Shown in pieces: positions 5,761-9,723 of a stretch of DNA of 9,723 nucleotides. The DNA lies in assembly GCA_030638765.1 (NCBI GenBank), contig DAOWDZ010000102.1, positions 1-9,723 of the forward strand, in the 5' to 3' direction. Numbering within the stretch: position 1 is the first letter of the stretch; every line of letters starts with the position of its first letter. The DNA is from Desulfocapsa sp. Its GTDB lineage: Bacteria > Desulfobacterota > Desulfobulbia > Desulfobulbales > Desulfocapsaceae. Below the pieces are notes generated by a model. It made no database searches and was not told where the DNA came from. It saw only the letters and a program-made list of their open reading frames with translations. Made by a program: the position numbers and the translations under genes.

Positions 5761-7212
5761 CTATTTTTTTCTGGTAACCGGCTTTAATAATTCATCAGAA
5801 GGTTCCACACAGGGAAGTGCTTCTCCGATATACTCTTCAATATCCATCAGATAAAAAGAACTTTCTTCATCTGCAAAACTAATGGAAATTCCTTCAGCAC
5901 CAGCACGGCCAGTACGCCCTATACGGTGCACATAATCTTCAGGCTCATACGGAAGAGTAAAATTAACCACATGGCTGATGCCATCGATATGAATTCCACG
6001 CCCGGCAACATCCGTTGCCACCATCACCTTGATCTTTCCATCTCTGAAACTCTCAAGGCGAGCAGTTCTTTTCTGCTGCGGAACGTCCCCTGTTAGCAGG
6101 GTACTATTAACACCGTCACGACGCAGGCGGTCATTGAGCCCCTTGGCATCCCGCTTCATATTGGTAAAGATGATAACCCGGTCGCAGTCCTCACTTTGAA
6201 TAATATTATAGAGAACCTTATACTTTTCATTTTTTGTGAGAGTGTAAACAACCTGGGTCACGGTTTCCACAGCCACTTTATCAGCCTCGGTTTCCACCGA
6301 AATTGGTTTTACACACCACTGCGATGCAAGGCGTGTTACCTCTTCAGTGATCGTTGCTGAAAACATCAGGGTCTGTCGTTTATCACGATTGGGTATCTGA
6401 TGTATGATAGATCGAACGTCTGGAATAAATCCCATATCAAGCATCCGATCCGCCTCATCGATGACCATGATGCCAGCCTCACGCAGATTAACCACACGCT
6501 TTCTTGAAAAATCGAGTAATCGTCCCGGGGTTGCCACCAGAATATCCACAGGCCTGCTTTTCAGATTTCTTTGCTGACGTTCATAATCAGTGCCGCCATA
6601 GGCCTCTGCCACTCGCATGGGTAAATATTTGGCTATTTCTCTTGCATCCTTTGCAATCTGAATAACAAGCTCTCTGGTTGGTGCAATGATAAGTGCCCGA
6701 GGAGTTCCATTTTTACGTTTTTGCTGCTGTTCCCGAATAAGGCGTGTGAAAATCCCAATAAGAAACACAGCACTTTTTCCGGTTCCCGTTGAAGCTTTAC
6801 CTATAATATCTTTACCGGCAATAACATCGGGCAGTGATTCTTGCTGGATGGGTGTGCAATACTTGAAATTGAGATCCGCAATTCCATGCATAAGTCCTAC
6901 TGGAAGTTTGAAGTCATGGAACCTTGATTTTCCCTCTTCCGGCTCCACCCGAAATTGTGAAACACTCCATTTTCTAGGTTTTTTTTGTGGTTGCTGATTC
7001 TTATTTTGAGAAGGCGCAGGAGCAACAGTTTGTCTGTCCGTTTTTGGCTGCGGTTTAGGAGATGGTTTTGCCTTTACAATGACTGGACTTTCTTTTACCA
7101 GCTCCACTTCGATGAGCTTTGTGGAGGTATAGGTTGCAACAATTCCACATTTTCGAATAGTACGTTGCTTTCTTCTTCTGATTTGTCTTTGTTTAGTCTG
7201 TCTTTTATTCAT
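5761..7212 (-). CDS. DEAD-box ATP-dependent RNA helicase (RhlB/RhlE-like)
   Basis: The product is a 483-residue cytoplasmic RNA helicase with every DEAD-box motif in order: upstream F98 and TPIQQ (120-124) of the Q motif, motif I ASTGTGKS (140-147), Ia PTREL (178-182), Ib TPGR (228-231), II DEAD (252-255), III SAT (285-287), IV IIFTN (347-351), V ATDVAGRG (399-406) and VI HRIGRTGR (429-436). It should unwind short RNA duplexes using ATP, with roles such as RNA decay, ribosome assembly or cold adaptation. A basic, Pro/Gln/Lys-rich extension of about 95 residues precedes the core and is likely disordered and RNA-binding. The C-terminal tail after motif VI is short. The ATG directly abuts the Nudix stop (TAAATG), with AAGG 11 bases upstream, so translation is probably coupled. 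Assignment to RhlB rather than RhlE is not secure. Confidence 0.95.
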   Translation of the reverse strand: MNKRQTKQRQIRRRKQRTIRKCGIVATYTSTKLIEVELVKESPVIVKAKPSPKPQPKTDRQTVAPAPSQNKNQQPQKKPRKWSVSQFRVEPEEGKSRFHDFKLPVGLMHGIADLNFKYCTPIQQESLPDVIAGKDIIGKASTGTGKSAVFLIGIFTRLIREQQQKRKNGTPRALIIAPTRELVIQIAKDAREIAKYLPMRVAEAYGGTDYERQQRNLKSRPVDILVATPGRLLDFSRKRVVNLREAGIMVIDEADRMLDMGFIPDVRSIIHQIPNRDKRQTLMFSATITEEVTRLASQWCVKPISVETEADKVAVETVTQVVYTLTKNEKYKVLYNIIQSEDCDRVIIFTNMKRDAKGLNDRLRRDGVNSTLLTGDVPQQKRTARLESFRDGKIKVMVATDVAGRGIHIDGISHVVNFTLPYEPEDYVHRIGRTGRAGAEGISISFADEESSFYLMDIEEYIGEALPCVEPSDELLKPVTRKK

Positions 7213-7710
7213 TTATTGTGCGACCTTACGCAGTATATCAATCCCGTCGGGGGTAAATTTTTCTTTTTTAGATAATTCAAATATATCAGAGACACTCATA
7301 AAACAGCCTGAGGCGACTTCTTCCTTCTGTAACTGAAAAGGTCCATTGTGGGTACAGGAAAAAATCCGCCCCCAAACCCGATTATCGTCTTCTTCAAAAT
7401 ATTGATCAAAAAGGGAGGTGAAGGAAACACCATCAACTCCAAGCTCCTCGGCAAGCTCTCTTTCGGCGGACTCTTCATACGTTTCGCCAGCTAAAACCAC
7501 ACCGCCTGCCGCCACATCCCAGCAGGATGGATACAGATCCTTGGTGTCAGTTCGTTTTTGGAGAAAAAGTTCCTCTTGATCGTTAAAAACAAGGATATAT
7601 GAGGCACGATGGATCAGCCCCTGTTCACGCATAATTCGTCTTGCTAATGCCTCTACTTCCAGATTGTCCCGATCAACAATCTGAACAATCTCTTCACCGG
7701 GATTATACAT
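7213..7710 (-). CDS. yfcD: YfcD-type Nudix hydrolase
   Basis: The product has 165 residues. A full Nudix box GX5EX7REUXEEXGU runs from G70 to V92: G70, E76, R84-E85-L86, E88-E89, L90-G91. Sequence around the box (HRASYI at 34-39, QKRTDTKDLYP at 51-61, AAGGVV at 67-72) and after it (RVWGRIFSC at 111-119, GPFQLQKEEV at 123-132) matches the E. coli YfcD/IDI-like Nudix group. These hydrolyse nucleoside-diphosphate-linked or prenyl-diphosphate-like compounds; the YfcD substrate is not firmly known. The frame extends to 7764, but I chose ATG 7708-7710: it overlaps the upstream stop by 8 bases (ATGTATAA), and the extra 18 residues lie inside the neighbouring gene and are absent from the family. No good Shine-Dalgarno precedes it, consistent with coupling. 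The next gene begins immediately after its stop. Confidence 0.88.
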   Translation of the reverse strand: MYNPGEEIVQIVDRDNLEVEALARRIMREQGLIHRASYILVFNDQEELFLQKRTDTKDLYPSCWDVAAGGVVLAGETYEESAERELAEELGVDGVSFTSLFDQYFEEDDNRVWGRIFSCTHNGPFQLQKEEVASGCFMSVSDIFELSKKEKFTPDGIDILRKVAQ

Positions 7711-8350
7711 TAGATTTAATGCCTGGCCGTTCGCAATGCGGTGTAGGAATGGCAGGAGGGCCATTCACCAGCATCTGGGCAATGGTTAATTTCACTCGTG
7801 GATAGAGATGCAACTTTTCTCCCATGAGCTCCCGTTCCACCCCGACCAATCGTTGTAAAAGTGGTGTTCGTTCCACATGAGGTGCCTCAGAATCATCGAC
7901 AAATTTCTTTTTCACGATGTCCTGACATCTGAAACAACCGGGGAAATTTAAAATCTGACCATCTGGCCGTCTCATGGCAGCAGGTACACCATGAGTCCTG
8001 CAGACCATCAACCGATGTTTATAGAGAGTACAACGGCCATCATCAAGAATTGGACACATAGCCTGAGGACGTTCACCCGCAGCCACCGCCTTCTCACATT
8101 CCACAATATATTTCTTTGAACGTTCGATGAGTTCCTCTTGTCTGGTCTCATCAAGTACCCGAACGCCCTCCCAGAGATAGGCCCATTCTGTATAAGTATG
8201 ATGCAAAAAGTAAGAATCACAACAGTTGTCCGGACAGCCATCACAACTAAACTTCAGGTTTTTCGCCACCACATCATAATCTGCTTCCATTTCTTCATAA
8301 ATTTTGCAAATCTCTTTGCTTAATTCATCACTGAGCAATACTTCCTTCAT
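7703..8350 (-). CDS. YkgJ-type cysteine-cluster protein, longer form
   Basis: The product is a 215-residue soluble protein. The N-terminal cluster CDGCPDNCC gives C36, C39, C43 and C44 (CxxCxxxCC, one residue longer than the classical CxxCxxCC). Further cysteines are C99, C107, C117, C139 and C142, with the pattern CxLYxxRxxxCRxHG (107-121) that typifies the YkgJ/UPF0153 family. Metal or Fe-S binding is expected; the role is unknown. AGGA (8357-8360) lies 6 bases before the ATG, and ATG overlaps the AMMECR1-like stop as ATGA, so it belongs to the same operon. The C-terminal end overlaps the Nudix start by 8 bases. It is only distantly similar to the shorter YkgJ protein at 1491-1916 and is not a recent duplicate. 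Confidence 0.87.
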   Translation of the reverse strand: MKEVLLSDELSKEICKIYEEMEADYDVVAKNLKFSCDGCPDNCCDSYFLHHTYTEWAYLWEGVRVLDETRQEELIERSKKYIVECEKAVAAGERPQAMCPILDDGRCTLYKHRLMVCRTHGVPAAMRRPDGQILNFPGCFRCQDIVKKKFVDDSEAPHVERTPLLQRLVGVERELMGEKLHLYPRVKLTIAQMLVNGPPAIPTPHCERPGIKSNV

Positions 8351-8916
8351 CCCTTTTCCTCTTCAAAATATTGCACCTGATATATCTCTATCTCCGGGTG
8401 AGATGTCTCCCAGGCTGAATCCACAAGACCTGCTTTACGGCACAGATGGCCTAAAAAAAGTTCTGGGGAGGGAAGTTGTTCCCAAACTTGAGGCAAGAAC
8501 GTGGCCCCTGCTCTATCAAGCTGTAAGGTAACCCCATCTATTCCGGGGCGCAGTTTACTGATTAAATCAGCACCATCCTCATATTCAAGTTTCTGAGGTT
8601 TGCTGAGCACTGAAATATCAATTTCCACATCCTCAAACTCAGTGGCTGTCAGTGGAGAAAAACGACTATCATGAAAAGCAGCACTTAGAGCATTGCGTTT
8701 TACACCTTCAGCAACGGAACCACTTGGCAGGAGATTACCAATACAACCTCTCAAAGCACCCTTCATTTTAAGGGTGACAAAAGTTCCATATTCAGCATTA
8801 AGCCCTGAATCCTCTACAGATACAACATCGTCCTTACTCCCCAACCTCTCAGCAATTGTTAACCGAGCAAGCCGCAACAAACTCTGCCCCTGTTTTTCTG
8901 TCAAAACTGACTTCAT
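8347..8916 (-). CDS. AmmeMemoRadiSam system protein A (AMMECR1-like)
   Basis: The product has 189 residues, the usual length for bacterial AMMECR1-domain proteins. Signature segments are all present: LRGCIG (55-60), A-AFHDSRFSPL (80-89), a DGV (127-129) with nearby G137, and FLPQVWEQLP (140-149), then FLGHLCRKAGL (154-164). The domain is named after a human disease gene; in bacteria it is often found with MEMO1-like and radical SAM genes as the AmmeMemoRadiSam system, whose chemistry is not established. Neither partner is in this window. I chose ATG 8914-8916 over the TTG at 8947-8949 because AGGA (8923-8926) lies 6 bases before it and length fits. It follows the condensing enzyme by 45 bases and overlaps the YkgJ gene by 4 bases. 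Cytoplasmic; function unknown. Confidence 0.9.
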   Translation of the reverse strand: MKSVLTEKQGQSLLRLARLTIAERLGSKDDVVSVEDSGLNAEYGTFVTLKMKGALRGCIGNLLPSGSVAEGVKRNALSAAFHDSRFSPLTATEFEDVEIDISVLSKPQKLEYEDGADLISKLRPGIDGVTLQLDRAGATFLPQVWEQLPSPELFLGHLCRKAGLVDSAWETSHPEIEIYQVQYFEEEKG

Positions 8917-8922
8917 AAGCTT

Positions 8923-8926
8923 TCCT
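8923..8926 (-). promoter_or_regulatory. Ribosome binding site fixing the AMMECR1-like start
   Basis: AGGA (within TTAGGAAAG) lies 6 bases upstream of ATG 8914-8916. The TTG 33 bases further upstream has no comparable site, so the shorter start is preferred. Confidence 0.65.
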
Positions 8927-8961
8927 AATTCCCCAATAATAGGCCGCAACGGCCCATTATT

Positions 8962-9723
8962 TCACCACTCTAGGCCTAGCATCAGGCAATTGATGCCACT
9001 TCCTATTCCGAGCATGGCAGCCTTCTCACCACGACGGAAATGATCCAGTTCAATGGCCATGGCCATAGTAATAGGTGCAGATACCGATCCAACATTCCCA
9101 AGGATCTGCAGAGTCTCAAAATTCTTCTCCAGATCAAGTCCTAAAGTGTCAAAGAGTAATCGCGCATGGGCAGTTCCCACCTGATGACAGAAATATCTGT
9201 CAATATCATTTTCACTCCAGCCAGGGATGGATGCAAAATCCTGCCAAGTTTTGTGGGCCGTCTCAACTCCTCGTATTAACAACTCTTCGGAGTTGGTATT
9301 CATAAGGGTTGTATCAGTACCACTTTGCGCTCCCTGACACAAATTCGAATGCTTGGTATTGGCCTTCCAGGCACCACGTATAAGGCGTGGTTTATTCATA
9401 TCCGGCAGCAGATTACACATATAAAGAGCCACAGATCCTGAACCTATTGTAAGGGAAGCAAAAGCTGGTTTAATCTTCTTTCTGGTAAGACTCTCATCGT
9501 CAAGCAGTGCCTGTATAGTTGACTCCACAAGTTCTTCAGCGGTTTCACCAGCCACCACCAAACCATTGCGTACCTGCCCAAGCTCTATCATATTGGCAAG
9601 CATCACCATGCCATCAAGAAACCCAAGGCAGGCATTAGACAAATCAAAGAGCAGACAATCCTCCGACAACCCCAGTTGATTATGAACAAATGATGCCGTG
9701 GCCGGCTCCATCATGTCTCTTGA
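8962..9723 (-). CDS. KAS III / OleA-like thiolase-fold condensing enzyme (5' partial)
   Basis: The frame is open to the right window edge, so the start and roughly the first quarter to third of the protein are missing; the first in-window ATG is at 9712-9714. Numbering from that Met, the catalytic triad of 3-oxoacyl-ACP synthase III is visible: C29 in SNACLGF, H177 in CHQVGTAHA and N207 in GNVGS, followed by the nucleophile-elbow glycines GIGSG (236-240). Family members condense acyl-CoA or acyl-ACP with a thioester partner: FabH in fatty-acid initiation, OleA in long-chain olefin head-to-head condensation. The sequence around C29 reads more like OleA or a stand-alone KAS III homologue than housekeeping FabH, but OleB, OleC and OleD genes are not seen downstream. 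It is the most upstream gene of the minus-strand run and is followed 45 bases later by the AMMECR1-like gene. Confidence 0.85.
   Translation of the reverse strand, partial: SRDMMEPATASFVHNQLGLSEDCLLFDLSNACLGFLDGMVMLANMIELGQVRNGLVVAGETAEELVESTIQALLDDESLTRKKIKPAFASLTIGSGSVALYMCNLLPDMNKPRLIRGAWKANTKHSNLCQGAQSGTDTTLMNTNSEELLIRGVETAHKTWQDFASIPGWSENDIDRYFCHQVGTAHARLLFDTLGLDLEKNFETLQILGNVGSVSAPITMAMAIELDHFRRGEKAAMLGIGSGINCLMLGLEW

Noticed and set aside
6686..7275. Plus-strand open frames opposite the helicase gene
   Set aside because: They are antisense shadows of a clearly coding, fully motif-bearing helicase and have no ribosome binding sites or domains.
7711..7764. Longer start for the Nudix protein
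   Set aside because: The extra 18 residues lie within the YkgJ gene, are not expected from the YfcD family, and the ATG at 7710 gives the compact 8-base overlap.

Overview
The window looks like ordinary chromosome of a Gram-negative, probably anaerobic bacterium, most likely a Desulfobacterota member close to Desulfobulbaceae. This is inferred from gene content: a small tri-haem c7-type cytochrome, a REC–HD-GYP regulator, a DUF3943 protein, an AMMECR1-like protein, YkgJ-type cysteine-cluster proteins and a KAS III/OleA-like enzyme, in moderately AT-rich DNA. No database search was possible. I see no rRNA, tRNA, CRISPR array, insertion sequence or prophage gene. Both edges cut a gene.

Bases 1-1916 (+) hold a probable operon: a GNAT acetyltransferase (5' end outside the window), a zinc-dependent HDAC-family deacetylase whose start overlaps the acetyltransferase stop by 8 bases, and a YkgJ-type protein 13 bases further on. 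Acetyltransferase plus deacetylase recalls the acuA/acuC logic of Bacillus.

Bases 1921-4468 (+) hold single genes separated by AT-rich spacers. First is a REC–HD-GYP c-di-GMP phosphodiesterase with a good sigma70-like promoter so close to the ATG that its mRNA may be leaderless. A secreted PagL-like outer-membrane barrel with a TTG start follows, then a periplasmic tri-haem cytochrome. Bases 4508-4765 carry what I read as a broken HPt (histidine phosphotransfer) domain, interrupted by an in-frame TAA and about eight codons short. No product would be expected from a normal ORF call here.

Bases 4780-9723 are all on the minus strand, converging on the first half. In transcription order: a KAS III/OleA-like condensing enzyme (5' end outside the window), an AmmeMemoRadiSam-A/AMMECR1-like protein, a second YkgJ-type protein, a YfcD-type Nudix hydrolase, a DEAD-box RNA helicase and a DUF3943 membrane/envelope protein. 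The middle four genes overlap or abut (4-base overlap, 8-base overlap, 0-base spacing), so they are probably one transcript. DUF3943 lies 63 bases past the helicase and may be cotranscribed. Three starts were moved inward from the longest ORF, using Shine-Dalgarno sequences, overlaps and family length.

I did not find a convincing new defence or mobile system. The best leads are the acetylation/deacetylation pair, the broken HPt domain near a REC-domain protein, and the leaderless promoter with a dyad in its spacer.
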